From assembly GCA_964036195.1 (NCBI GenBank), contig OZ038451.1, forward strand, positions 806,001-870,000: 64,000 nt of DNA, written 5' to 3'. Under the pieces are notes generated by a model that was given only the letters and a program-made list of their open reading frames with translations, was not told the DNA's origin and did no database searches. The position numbers and the translations under genes are program-made. This DNA is from Sphaerolaimus hirsutus (lineage: Eukaryota > Nematoda > Chromadorea > Monhysterida > Sphaerolaimidae). Of this stretch, positions 36,393 through 47,105 are shown in pieces (the stretch's first letter is position 1; each line of letters starts with the position of its first letter).

Positions 36393-37110
36393 ATTCATAG
36401 TTTTTAACCTGTGTTTTGCATTGGCCGAATCACAAACCGCAGTTTTGTCATGTACGTTAACTGTACATACAATTTGGGGGGGGGGTATTTCGTGTCGTTC
36501 TGAACAATGTAAAAAAAACAGTTTTACCGTATTTCCTCGAAATACCCCCCGGGGGGTGATTGTTTCATAGTGGTCCCGAGAGGGGGGGGGGGGGTTAAAC
36601 GAGGGGGGGGTATTTCGAGGGGGGGTTATTATTTCACAAGAAAATTTTTGAAAACCAAGTACGAAATTGTCGTCTGAAACGTACGCAGACGTCGAAAAAT
36701 GCAACAAAAACCGCCATTTATAAGGTTCTGTAGACTAATATTAGTATGTAGATGGTATGTACACTGTTCTAACGTGACACCGACATTGTTTTAACGTGTG
36801 TTNNNNNNNNNNNNNNNNNNNNNNNNNNNNNNNNNNNNNNNNNNNNNNNNNNNNNNNNNNNNNNNNNNNNNNNNNNNNNNNNNNNNNNNNNNNNNNNNNN
36901 NNNNNNNNNNNNNNNNNNNNNNNNNNNNNNNNNNNNNNNNNNNNNNNNNNNNNNNNNNNNNNNNNNNNNNNNNNNNNNNNNNNNNNNNNNNNNNNNNNNN
37001 NNTCACAGATTACATAATCATGCATTTTAGACCACATTTTTATTGTTGATAGGTTGCCAGATTTTTTATTGTTTGTAGCCTTGGTTACAGGGACATTTAA
37101 AACTACCTAA
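36393..37110. repeat. G-run MITE pieces around a 200-N gap
   Basis: CCGTATTTCCTCG at about 36528 with G-runs of 8-13 behind it, plus the longer family interior (CGTACGCAGACGTCG, TTTTAACGTGTG). The gap at 36803-37002 falls inside this element; the copies at 48101-48568 show what is expected there. Confidence 0.65.
36803..37002. other. Assembly gap, 200 N
   Basis: Exactly 200 N, so the length is likely a placeholder. It lies in the G-run MITE family, where long homopolymers make sequencing failure plausible. Confidence 0.95.
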
Positions 37111-37131
37111 TAACCTGAAAACTCCTGCGAC

Positions 37132-38068
37132 TAGTGATGTTAAAGGCACCGGGAAAAATGGCATCGCACCGCGCACCGGCACCTTTGCCAACGCATGAAA
37201 AGGGCACCTGGCACCCTGGGGCACCGGTCAGAAAATGGCACCGCACCGCACCCGCACCGGTGCCTTTTGGAAAAAATGGCACCGGCACCGAAGGGCACCG
37301 GCGGGTTGCCGGTGCTAGCACCGAAAGGCACCGCACCGGGCTGGAATTTCTGAAGTAAATATCGGGCAGTTTCTCAGTGGTTTCACCTTTGGAAGTGCAT
37401 GTTTCCATGAATTTTCAACCGATTTTGATGGTTGAGCACTTAAAATGATCAGAATGATGTGGCAATCACTTTTATGAAGCAATTACAATGATTACAAATG
37501 AAAGATAAAATGTTTAATTTACTACGATGTCCATAGCACCTATTGTCTACTGATCGGAGATGTTGCTGTACAGAGAATGGAACTATCTCTGTCATAAACT
37601 GACAACAAATTTTGAACAAAAAAGTATGATAAATATAAAATATAAAAATGATAAAAATTAAACAAAATTTTAGATTCGCTCATCAGATCATGTATCGGGT
37701 ATAATGAATTTCATAGTAGGTATATTTATTTGATGGGAGGTTTACAAAATAGGCAAAAACGGTTGGGTAAATATATCGCTGTTTTTTGAAATATGAATAA
37801 GCACATGCTATGGACAAAAATGCACAGCACATGAAGCCTTGGCCGGTGCCTTTCCCGGTGCCTTTTACTTTGCCCTGGTGCTAGCACCTTTGGCACCGGC
37901 AAAAAATGGCACCGCACCGCACCGGCACGGGTGCTATTCTGAAAAAAAGGCACCGGCACCGGCATGGCACCCCTGAAGATTGCAATGGCACCGCACCAGC
38001 ACCGGTGCTGGTGCCCTTCTCGGTGCCCAGCACCGGGGCACCGGTGCCCCGGTGCCTTTACATCACTA
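37132..38068. mobile_element. hAT element with GCACCGG-type palindromic interior
   Basis: Ends TAGTGATGTTAAAGGCACCG and GGTGCCTTTACATCACTA carry the same outer termini as the GCGCC family, but the internal units are GGCACCGG/CCGGTGCC. Both flanks read CTGCGACT (one base shared with the terminus). GCACCGG blocks lie at the two ends (37132-37345, 37850-38068) around 500 bp of AT-rich sequence. Confidence 0.85.
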
Positions 38069-38069
38069 C

Positions 38070-38525
38070 TGCGACTAAAAAGTGTTATGTAGTGTGCAAA
38101 TGCTTAATCTTGTTATCTGTGAAATTTAATGTTTGTCCTAGACACAGACAGTCCCAGTGAAGTTGATCACATCATGAACAATATAAGTGATACACAATCT
38201 TTTAATTCGATAATTACATTTATATTATTTATCTATAACTTGTAAGTATTTATCTTTTAATTAGACTCTATTCGCAGAGTGCTGGTGCTCGGGCTGATCA
38301 AAATATTTTCTGGTGAAAAATACCCCTGGAATAATCCCTTCTGAAAGCCCCAAACTCTGCTGACAAGAGAATAATACCAACGGAATAATTATTCAGCGGA
38401 AATGTGGTATTTATATTGATATGTGGATAATCATGATATTTTACACTAGGCTAAATATTTGTGGAATATTGTTACCATGTCGTTTATGCACAAATTTAAC
38501 CAGTTCACAAGCCAGTAATCTACAG
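38070..38525. other. No gene seen
   Basis: AT-rich, unassigned; no motif, terminus or exon recognised. Confidence 0.4.
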
Positions 38526-38652
38526 TAGTGATGGAAACGCGCCAGGAATTTGACACCGCCAAAAGCGCCGCGGCCCTTATCCGCCAATGGCGTAAAGGCA
38601 GAATGGCGACAAGCGCCAACAGCGCCATGCCGCTTTTATTATACATCACTGG
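38526..38652. mobile_element. Short, decayed GCGCC hAT MITE
   Basis: TAGTGATGGAAACGCGCC at the left and TATACATCACTGG at the right, with GCGCC units between. No clean target duplication seen. Confidence 0.6.
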
Positions 38653-38686
38653 TCGCATCGTACACTATCTTGTATTCAAGACACTA

Positions 38687-39296
38687 CCGTATTTCCTCGA
38701 AATACCCCCCTCGAAATACCCCCCCCCCTCGTTTGACCCCCCCCCCCTCTCTCGAGACCACTATGAAACAATCACCCCCCCCCCCCTCGAAATACCCCCC
38801 CAGATTGAGTGTAAAGAGAACGTACATGACAAATACTGCAGTTTGTGTTATGCGTAGTGCAGAACACACGTTAAAACAGTGTCGGAATCACGTTAGAACA
38901 ATGTTTATACCATCTACGTACAAATATTAGTCTACAGGAGTCTATACATGTCAGTTATTGATGCATTTTTCTACCCCAGCGCACATCACAAACAACGATT
39001 TTGTACTAGGATTTCAAAAAATTTCTTGCGAAATAATACCCCCCCTCGTTTAAACCCCCACCCCTCTCGGGAGCACTATGAAACAATCACCCCCCGGGGG
39101 GTATTTCGAGGAAATATGGTATCTGTATTCATATACCGTATTTCTTCGAAGTACCCCCTCGAGTTAAAAAAATTTCTGGCGAAAAAAACCTATCCCAGTC
39201 CCACTCCGAAATCTCCGCCTTCGTTTAAGCCCCCCTCCTCCCTCAAGATTTGCACTCTGAAACAATCACCCCGGGGGGTATTTAGAGGAAATACGG
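38687..39296. mobile_element. C-run (inverted G-run) TA-target MITEs
   Basis: CCGTATTTCCTCG after TA at 38685-38686. A first right end GGAAATATGG is at about 39109-39118. A second small copy (CCGTATTTCTTCG at about 39137 to GGAAATACGG at 39296) follows. C-runs of 7-14 on the + strand show the central part is inverted relative to 34218-34575. Confidence 0.7.
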
Positions 39297-39517
39297 TACC
39301 GAATTTTTTTTCATCGTGTCGTGCTCAGTAATAATAATCAGATCGAACAAAAATGTTCAACATGTTTCATATCATCCGAATTTATTGTATACTCATGTAC
39401 CATTTGATATCTATGTTGTTGGCATTTTTAGTATTACGTGTGTGTCTTGTAAATCCGTATCAGTGAACAAAATCAAGAGAGGCGTCGAACAGTGTTCAAG
39501 GAACACATGAAAACATA

Positions 39518-40076
39518 CAGGGTGCGGCAATTTAGACACCCGCTCTAGATTTCGAAAAACTTGTCACTGGGTGGTCGGATTAACGTCAAATTTTAGGTCA
39601 GAATTAACAACTTAATAGAAAAGGATCCCTGAAAATATGGCTGCGATAGCACCACTCGTTCTCACGTTATTCACGCAAACACCAATAATTGTCGCTTTAC
39701 TACCACCTCACAATGATTGGCATGGCGTTGATCGACTTCCCCACTCGGTTGTAGTTGACTATTTATAAGAGTGCTGGTTACATTGAGTGATCATTTGTTG
39801 CATTTTGTGAGTCGGTGCACATCACTCCTTCATAATAAAAATTTTGCACTGGTTATTGTGCGTTTTTATTGCTCAATGCCTATCGTCACGAGGTGTTAAT
39901 CGTGACAATTACGCATTTGCATGAATAACTTAAGAACGAGTGGAGCTATCGCAGCCATATTTTCAGGGATTCTTTCCTATTTAGTTTTCAATGTTGACCT
40001 AAAATTTGACGTGAATCGGACTATACAGTGACAAGTTATTGAAATTTAGAGCGGGCGTCTAAATTGCCGCACCCTG
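39518..40076. mobile_element. Mariner-type MITE with long arms
   Basis: CAGGGTGCGGCAATTTAGAC at the left and its inverse at the right, flanked by TA (39516-39517, 40077-40078). The arms pair over about 170 bp, including a block around CTGAAAATATGGCTGCGATA. The centre (39690-39850) holds ATTTATAAGAGTGC. CAGGGTG termini with TA targets are typical of mariner relatives. Confidence 0.82.
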
Positions 40077-40252
40077 TATATAACAATCTATAGAGACATT
40101 CAACAATTATTCTACTTCTCCCAAGTGAACAGCAAAACAAAAAAAAATTTTGGTAGTACGTAAGCAAAGCAAATATTTGTGATGTGACCGACCAAATATG
40201 TAGTGTTTATTTGCAAGCTAGGCCTACAAACTGCCAAAAGGACATCTTAGCA

Positions 40253-40640
40253 CATTGAAGCCGGGGGCAGCGTCCTAAAAAATGTAACGATGGCAAATCC
40301 TGTGAAAAACGTGTTTTTTTCTAAACTGACGAAAATTTATTTCGATTTTTTTCGGCTGAATTTATGATACATCTTCACTTTTTGCGACTTTGCAATTTGC
40401 AAGCTGTTACCGAACGCACATTTGCACATAATGCTTTGTTCTGCCGCAATGCTTTTGACGATTTGAAACTGATGTTTTGAATTGTGCTTTATGCATTTTC
40501 TGAAATTTTATGAGTTTTGTGAATTTTTCGTTCATTTTCCGCCAAAACTACAGAAAAAAATTGAATATTCGAAAGGGTTTTCGTTTTTTCGAATTTTTGT
40601 TTACCATCGCTACTCATTGCAGCCGGGGGCAGCGTCCTAA
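40253..40640. repeat. 336-bp element bracketed by 26-bp direct repeats
   Basis: CATTGAAGCCGGGGGCAGCG...CCTAA (40253-40278) recurs with one mismatch at 40615-40640. The insert begins near GTAACGATGGCAAATCC and ends near ACCATCGCTAC, short inverted ends similar to the CAACGATGG family. 26 bp is too long for a usual hAT or mariner target duplication. Confidence 0.7.
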
Positions 40641-41133
40641 CCGAGTACAGAATACCTGAACTAAATTGTTTTCTACCGGATTTCCCATTTATTTCATAAT
40701 AAATACTTTGGTAAAATATATAAAATAGCCGCCGCACAGCTGTTTTATGTCTGCTTACGAAAAGTTCTGCAATAATGACTGACAGCAGTGGCACTACTTT
40801 CAAAAATTTTGGCTTATGACACTTGGTTTACGTTATTTTGCGCTATGAAAGTTTTTGCTCCTACCTATTTTTCTCTGATTTCTTGGATTTATTTGTGGAT
40901 TTTCTTCAGAACGACACTTCTTTTGCTTTTTTTTGTAGGATATTTGGAACCCGATTTTTTGCTTGTTTTCTGAGGTACTCTAAGATTGAAAATAGGTATT
41001 ATAGTTGAAAAACACACACAGTTATTTAATTTAACAGTTTACCACAAGCGTCGACAAAAAACCTTGAAAGCAGTATTCAAATTACCAATTCAAGTGATTT
41101 CCATTTAAAGACTAATCTGCAAAAAATAGCCCT
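40641..41133. other. No gene seen
   Basis: Overlapping short frames on both strands but no motif. This is the proximal upstream interval of the costars gene, apart from the two MITEs that follow. Confidence 0.4.
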
Positions 41134-41382
41134 ACTAGTTGACAAGGACACCAAATGTCTATTGGTTCTCATCCCAATTCAAAGCTCGCTCATGACAACG
41201 AGACGACCGACAGTGACAACTATCAAATGCAACAGTGTTGAATGAAGCTGCAAATGAGGCAAACTGCAAATCGGGCATCAAGTGTATACAATAATGTTTA
41301 GTGTTGCTCGTGACTCACGAGTCGTGAGTGAGCTTCGAATTTGGATGGGAACCAGTCGACATCGGTATCATCGTCAACTAGT
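41134..41382. mobile_element. Foldback MITE, ACTAGTTGAC ends
   Basis: ACTAGTTGACAAGGACACC at the left pairs with GTATCATCGTCAACTAGT at the right. The pairing continues through TTGGTTCTCATCCCAATTC and its inverse to a central CACGAGTCGTGAG palindrome. No clear target duplication. Confidence 0.7.
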
Positions 41383-41387
41383 GTGTA

Positions 41388-41672
41388 CAGCAAAAAATGG
41401 GTGTGTGATGCGCGGTGAAGTGTCCTGAAGTGACTTCACGCAGACGCGCAATGTCAGCGTGAAGACACTTCACTGCATTCCAGATGCTTCACGGCACTTC
41501 ACGAACCATGCAAAGTATGCTGCAAAGTTTCGTGAAGTGCACTTCACGACTTTCAGTCTTTGTGAAGCTAGGTGAAGTGAGTGGAAGACACTTCACCGAA
41601 AACTTCGTGAAGTGAGTGGAAGTGACTTCACAGAGCGCACTTCCACACACTTCACGAACCCATGTTTTGCTG
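41388..41672. mobile_element. CACTTCAC-rich foldback MITE next to costars exon 1
   Basis: Ends CAGCAAAAAATGGGT and ACCCATGTTTTGCTG. The interior is built from TGAAGTG and CACTTCAC words that can pair with each other throughout. It ends 43 bp before the predicted acceptor of the first coding exon of the costars gene, so it lies in that gene's promoter or 5' intron. Confidence 0.78.
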
Positions 41673-41729
41673 TGATATGGCTAAAAACGTTCGAAAGTGG
41701 AACCACAATTTTCAGCCTACTACGCGACA

Positions 41730-41907
41730 ATGTCCATCCGCGACACCATAAAATCGTACAATGCTATCGCTCACGCGAGCGAGCAGAACTTGACCAGAAA
41801 TCCATTTTCGGACACGTACGAAGTGCCGAACTTACCTGGGAAGGAATCTGATCGATACGGCAGACCGGCGGAGGGGTCGAAAACGGAGAAGAGAGGCATA
41901 AAAGCTG
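41730..41907 (+). CDS. Costars gene, first coding exon
   Basis: 59 codons plus one base. It encodes a short amphipathic start, then NPFSD (about residues 32-36) and YGRPAEGSKTEKR (about residues 49-61 with exon end), matching the region that precedes the costars domain in ABRA. The exon ends after G at 41907 with GT at 41908-41909. That single base is completed by GC or GA at the start of either middle exon, giving glycine in both cases. The donor GGTCACA is not strong, which could leave room for regulation. Confidence 0.8.
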
Positions 41908-44900
41908 GTCACACATTTTGGGGGTTATCTGTTTGGAGGCTTTACTCGAATTAATGTGTCCATGCGATTACGTTTGTTTTGAACTGTGCTCTTGCTTGCG
42001 GGCCGCTTGCTATGCAGTTTTCTGAAGGAAACACTCCAATCTCCATCATGACATCATTGTTAGTGAAAAAAAATTGTTTCAAAAAAGTCAAAAAGATGTT
42101 TCAGGAAAAAACGTCCGTCACGTGTATGCGATGTTACTCGACCTTTTCAAAACATTTTTCTATTTTCTTATGAAAGTGTCCTGCTCTCGTGTTCTTGACT
42201 AAGACATAAGTCATTTTCGACGCATACTTATTTGCGCCCAGCAGTCCGCAGAGTCCACATTGCAAAACGTCTATGCCGTATAGACCATATAATTATTACC
42301 AATGTGAACAACCGGACTTCCGGACTTGATGTGAACGCACTTTACTAAGCAGCTTACTTTCCATTCATTGTCAAACACCTGTCAATTCCCAACTTTGGGC
42401 TGATTCCACAATCAGAGAAGTGACAAGAAAAGTGATGAGTGCTGAGGTAAGAAAAAGCAAAGTCATAAGTGGAAAATAAATGTTCACCTAAAATGATAAT
42501 TATTGTTTACCATGTTTCTTGTCATTTGTCCACATGCAGAATAAGCCCTTTGAACTTTTGGGTATACAATGCAAGTTGGAGCACCAGTGGTTAGGTGAAA
42601 GGTAAAAACTGTAAAACTTGTAAAAAGAACTTAAGTTAGGTAATTGAACTGACAAGTAAAATGCTGTATGAAAAAGTTATTCAAGTGCACTGAAATATGC
42701 ATGTGCAACCTGCCCTAAATACTTAAATAACCTATAATTGCATGACCATTGTGATTGTAGCGCATGTGACTTACTTTAAGAAATTTGCATGTTGAAAACT
42801 AATATGAATAAAATTAAATTGAATTTGATTAAAAATTTTTGTTGTCTAAAAATTTGTGTTTAGTTAATCTGCAATATTTTTTGCATTGTGCAAACCACAT
42901 TCAGTGCACTTGGACTAAAATAGGTACTCAATAACTCACAAAATACTGACTGATATTTACTTTTTTACATAGGCAACTACGTATACCGGGAGGTGCTCTT
43001 CCTGTGCGAGATAATTGACAAGCATGGAAAGTATGTTTTGGATACAGAGAGAAATGTAACTGTGGAGATAAAATTTGGATACTTGTTTGACCTGTATGCA
43101 ACTTATAGTGACAAGGTGAGACATTTCTCACATTTTCATTTGTGCAAATTAATTTAATTGAGTTTTAAAAACACATAGTATTTTGTATTTTTTCAAACAC
43201 CCATATAAATCTTGAAAAATTGTCATGCATAAACAGCAAAAAAATGTGTGTGATGAAAATGTCATGATTTGTGGTGAAGTGGCTTCACTTCACACAGCTA
43301 GAAATTCATTTTTCTCAAAATGTTGGTCATCCTTCTTTCATTCTCAATATTACAAAAGCATTTACAAAAAACAAACAGAGAAGAAAGTGTCAAACAAGTT
43401 TCCATTTCATTGCGAATTGCAAACACATGACAAACTTCCGCATTTGCATTCAGGAAATCACGTTTGCAATGAAGTGATTGAACTATGTGAAGTTATTGCG
43501 ATGGCCGGGCAAAAAGTTGACAAAAATATCACTGTTATCACTTTTGGACAACTCTTCATGCTATATACTGTTATATCAAATAAGGTGAATTATTCTACAT
43601 ACCTTGACTTGATACTGCACACGCGCAGTTCATATTGGCAGCATGTCAGCTGTAATGCTGCGATTACAGCTCGACGTAAAATTCCAGCGTAAAATTCCAT
43701 CGCAAAATTGATTACATGAAAGTGGATGATGATACATGGGCCAGTTCCGCAAGTGGAAAAGTTAAGAGTTGAAAGTTAAGAGTTGAGTAAAATGACAAAT
43801 GGCAAGTGAAGAGTAAAGTTAAATGATCAATGATGAGTTAAGAGACAAGAGTAAATTTAAGAGTAAAGTGAAATGACAAATGATTAGTTAAGAGATAAAA
43901 GTAAAGTTAAGAGTCAGACAAGTATATCCAACTCTTATTTTTTCGTATCCAGATCTTGTTTTTGTATCCAAATCTCATTTTTCGACATAAGATTTGGATA
44001 CAAAAACATAAGATTTGGATACGAAAAAATAAGATTAGGATACACTTGCTTGACTCTTAATTTTACTCTTATCTCTTAACTAATCATTTGTCATTTAACT
44101 TTACTCTTGTCTCTTAACTCAGCATTTATCATTTAACTTTACTCTTAACTTGCCATTTGTCATTTTACTGAACTCTTATGTTTTAACTCTTAACGTTTCC
44201 ACTTGTGGAACTGGCCCCAGGTCTGCAATTTTTCATGGACAATATGTTTATCAAAACCTTCAGTGTGTCCAAGAGTCATTGTCCATGGTCACTGCTATTT
44301 GATTGTGAAAATACAAAAATTTCGATTTTACGTTAAAATTTTACGCCAGCTGAAGACAAATCCATTCTACGCCAGGTGATTGCATTCAATGACATAGCGT
44401 AGAATTTATTTCCCTTCAGCTGACGTAAAATCGAAACGTTTGAATTTTCACAATCAAATAGCAGTGAATGTGGGCGATGACTCTTGGACACAATGACTGT
44501 ATAAAGATATTGTCCATGAAAAATTGCAGACCTGTATCATCATCCACTTTCATGTAATCAATTTTGCGATGGAATCTTACGCTGAAATTTTATGTCGAGC
44601 TGTAATTGCAGCATAACCGATGCATGTAACTACCGTAAAAATGAAACTTTATTTCATCGAATCGAAAAGAATAAAAACGAATCAAGTTTACTAAAAATTA
44701 CCTTGACAGTAAGAAAATTTTTATGAGGTAAGTTACATACAGAGGCGTTATTTCTTGTCGACACGCTGCCAATTTGAGGCAAAAAACGGTGTGCTCGCTA
44801 TGTCAGCTTACTGGAGTTACTGTATTTCTTTGAAATACCCCCAGTGGTTTATGTTTTCAGAGTGCAAATTTTAAGGGGGTAATTGAGGGAGGGTGTGTTC

Positions 44901-47105
44901 TGAGGGGGATTTTCCCAGAGTAAAAATACTGGTATTTATGTTCACTCATCTTTTACACAATGTAAAAGTTAAAAAAAGTTACTTTACGTTTTCTGTACTC
45001 AGTTGGTGAGTAAAAATAAAATACTTTATGTTTACATTGACTCTGGAAAAAGTTCAGTACTTTTAACAAGTTTGGTTGGTTGAGCATATTATACCAACAT
45101 TTGGGGGAGTAGTGAAGTGAAGTGACCACATCACATCCATCACACCACATTTCCTCTGGTTTTACTGCAAAAACCCCGAAAAAGAGTACATTCACGCAAA
45201 CCTTTGCTGAAAACATGTCTGTCTGGTAAACGATAGAATGAAGGCATGTTTGAAAAAATGCCAGGACCGGTGAAATTCCCCTGCCTTGTAAAGTGTCAAA
45301 TGTCATATAAAACCTCATACAAATCTGCCAATTGTGATGCAAAGTGTAATAAAATATTATATGTATTTTTTCTTTAAGTAGCATTTTCCATGAAATTTTA
45401 CATTTACTTGACACTTGACACGGTTACAATTCAGAGTTGTTAAATACCGATATTTTTGGAAATCGTAAGCGTAAGCGTAAATACACTTTCCAAATTTTGA
45501 GTATGGATACTAAAAGCATAAGGTATTTTTAAAATACCTAGGAAAGCGTGAAAAGAGCGTAAGTGTAAAAAAGATTTTAAGTGTGTGCTCTTGCTGTTGC
45601 GTTGACCATTGGACAATAAATACCCTTCACTTTTAGATGAATTTATTGATCATTTATTAATTATTTAACATAATCCAACCCAAAATTCTCAACCGTCACC
45701 GGCAGGGCACCCTCAAAAAAGGGCACCGCACCGCTCCAGCTCCGGTGCCTTTATATCACTACCCGACACATGATAATACTAAAGCCGGAATTACAGCTCA
45801 ATGGCGTTTGACGTGAAATGATGACGTCGTAAAATTGATAACATCAAAATACTGTATTTGCTTGAATAGACCCCCTGGGGGATTATTATTTCGTCAGACT
45901 ATTTTGAGGGGGGAACTATTCAAGGGGGGAATTATTCGAGGGGGGGGGGAATTATTGTTTCGTCAAAATTTTAAAGCATGTTTCTATCTACACATTTAAT
46001 GAAATATGCTTAATTACACAAGAACGTGCCATTTTTGTTAATATTGGGCACAAACAATTGATCAAATCTTTAAAGGGGGAATTATTCGAGGGGGGGAATT
46101 ATTATTTCCTCACTTGTCTTACACAGGGGGATTATTTGAGGGGGGGATTTTTCAAGGGGGGGAACTATTCAAGCAAATACGGTAGACATAGTTACAGCGT
46201 TGAAATTTCAGAATTTGATAGTTCTAGTAATTGTGTGTAATGTCCTAAAAATAATTTAAAAAATAATTATTATTTCATAAGTTATTAATTTTACGTCAAT
46301 GTTTACACGTTCTACGTCAACATTTCATGTCAAACATTTTACATCACCAAAAAATTTTGACGTTAAATTAATAACCACTTAAAAAATGATTATTTGATAA
46401 AAAATTTTTTGGAACATTACACACAATTACTAGAACTATCTAATTCAATGCTGTACCTATGTCTATTTTGATGTAATCAATTTTACGACGTCATCATTTC
46501 ACGTCAAACGCCGCTGAGCTGTAATTCCGGCTTAAGTGACACAATTTTTTACTACACACTCATATTTTGAACCAATTTGTACTTCTGTCGCTTTTTTCAG
46601 TGTGTTATTGCGCACGCGCAGTTAGTTTTTTTACCCACGTTATCGTTCAATTACTATTTTGCAGTTTTACGCTTTTTCAAAAGTATAAAACTTGGCTGTG
46701 TGAAATTATTCTTACGCTTTTAATATCCGGGTAATTTGGCCGGGAAAGCGTAAAAAAAGTGTACCTACAGGTATTTTATAAAAGCGTAAGCGTAAATGTA
46801 TATACCCATTTACCTGGGTATTTTGGGTAAGCGTTAAAATACTTTCGCAACTCTGTTACAATTGACTTTCATTCCCGTTATTTTATCGTATTTACACGGT
46901 GGAAAAATTTGCCCGACCCCATTCACAGGTAGTGGGCATGCTGCTACGAGCGAGGAAGTATGGCCTAGTCGAGTTTGAAGGGGAAATGTTGTTTCAAAGA
47001 AGGGACGATGACAAAATAATCACCATGCGCATGCCGCTGCATGAAATTAAGGAGAAATTCAAGCAATCCAATGATCCCAAAGCTTGCATTGCCATGAGTA
47101 AATGA
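41730..47105 (+). CDS. Costars-domain protein (ABRA/STARS-like), spliced
   Basis: The model joins 41730-41907, one of two middle exons (42973-43115 or 43454-43584) and 46929-47105, giving about 165 or 161 residues. The costars domain binds actin in ABRA/STARS and ABRACL proteins, which influence actin and Rho/SRF signalling. The first exon carries NPFSD and a later YGRPAEGSKTEKR block, both hallmarks just before the domain in ABRA. The middle exon gives the FG-LF-LY-SDK/SNK core and the last exon the LLRARKYGLVEFEGEML block and an IITM end, then about 21 extra residues. The ATG at 41730 is chosen as the first one in frame, with A at -3; TTTTCAG at 41709-41715 could be an upstream acceptor. 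ATTAAA at 47201-47206 is a possible poly(A) signal. Introns are about 1.1 kb and 3.3-3.8 kb and carry transposons. The length fits short invertebrate ABRA-like proteins. Confidence 0.85.
42973..43115 (+). CDS. Costars middle exon, version A
   Basis: Acceptor TTTTTTACATAG before 42973; donor AAG|GTGAGA after 43115. 143 nt: two bases completing a Gly codon, then 47 codons. It reads through YREVLFLCEIID, a variable loop and EIKFGYLFDLYATYSDK, matching the first half of the costars domain. Ends in phase 0, matching GTA GTG GGC at the start of the last exon. The loop is four residues longer than in version B. Confidence 0.85.
43454..43584 (+). CDS. Costars middle exon, version B (alternative)
   Basis: Acceptor TTTGCATTCAG before 43454; donor AAG|GTGAAT after 43584. 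131 nt: two bases plus 43 codons, with the same entry phase (1) and exit phase (0) as version A. It aligns with A over its whole length (N-V-EV-LCE-I...TV-I-FG-LF-LY-S-K) and is about 45% identical by eye. If A and B were both included the frame would shift and meet TGA at the eighth codon of B (starting 43475). Only one can therefore be used in a full-length product. Confidence 0.82.
43655..44618. mobile_element. GCTGCGATTACAGCTCG TIR element in costars intron
   Basis: TGCTGCGATTACAGCTCGAC at the left and its near inverse GTCGAGCTGTAATTGCAGC at the right. The arms are paired over most of their length. A GGGCCAGTTCC element interrupts the left arm. Confidence 0.75.
43738..44219. mobile_element. 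TIR element GGGCCAGTTCC, nested
   Basis: GGGCCAGTTCCGCAAGTGGA at the left and TCCACTTGTGGAACTGGCCCC at the right (given as ends only). The interior is AAGTTAAGAGT-type and ATAAGATTTGGATACA-type paired arms. The other arm of the host element (about 44530-44560) shows the uninterrupted site. Confidence 0.78.
45780..46534. mobile_element. AAAGCCGGAATTACAGCTC MITE, nested level 2
   Basis: TAAAGCCGGAATTACAGCTC at the left, its inverse ending CCGGCTTA at the right, with arms GGCGTTTGACGTGAAATGA and inverse. Inserted in the composite hAT and split by the next level. Confidence 0.8.
45852..46182. mobile_element. G-run TA-target MITE, nested level 3
   Basis: CTGTATTTGCTTGAATAG ... CTATTCAAGCAAATACGG with TA at 45850-45851 and 46183-46184. 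The uninterrupted partner arm of the host MITE (about 46455-46490) preserves the empty TA site, confirming both the insertion and its TA target. Confidence 0.88.
46929..47105 (+). CDS. Costars gene, terminal exon
   Basis: Acceptor CCCATTCACAG, exon from 46929 in phase 0, TGA at 47103-47105. 58 codons. It carries the second half of the domain (VVGMLLRARKYGL, EFEGEMLFQ, DDDKIITM), then a charged tail EIKEKFKQSNDPKAC. Upstream in-frame codons also stay open to 46899, but the acceptor and domain boundary favour the spliced start. A dispersed CRE-containing repeat lies in the 3' UTR (47137-47205). Confidence 0.85.
   Translation, partial: VVGMLLRARKYGLVEFEGEMLFQRRDDDKIITMRMPLHEIKEKFKQSNDPKACIAMSK

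Larger units (their letters stand above)
45432..46855. mobile_element. Composite hAT CAGAGTTG, TSD TTACAATT, in costars intron
   Basis: CAGAGTTGTTAAATACC ... CTTTCGCAACTCTG flanked by perfect 8-bp TTACAATT (45424-45431, 46856-46863). The interior contains a GCACCGG fragment (45700-45765) and a complete AAAGCCGG MITE (45780-46534), itself split by a G-run MITE (45852-46182). It ends 73 bp before the last costars exon. Confidence 0.9.

Noticed and set aside
36741-37049. Frames running through the 200-N gap
   Set aside because: Open only because N codons cannot encode stops.
41697-41729. Upstream extension of the costars first exon from GTG at 41697
   Set aside because: GTG is an unlikely start in an animal gene, and a good acceptor at 41715 cuts this stretch; the ATG at 41730 is preferred.
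43225-43692. 155-codon continuous + strand frame as a separate gene
   Set aside because: Only 43454-43584 matches the costars domain; the rest is intron that happens to stay open.
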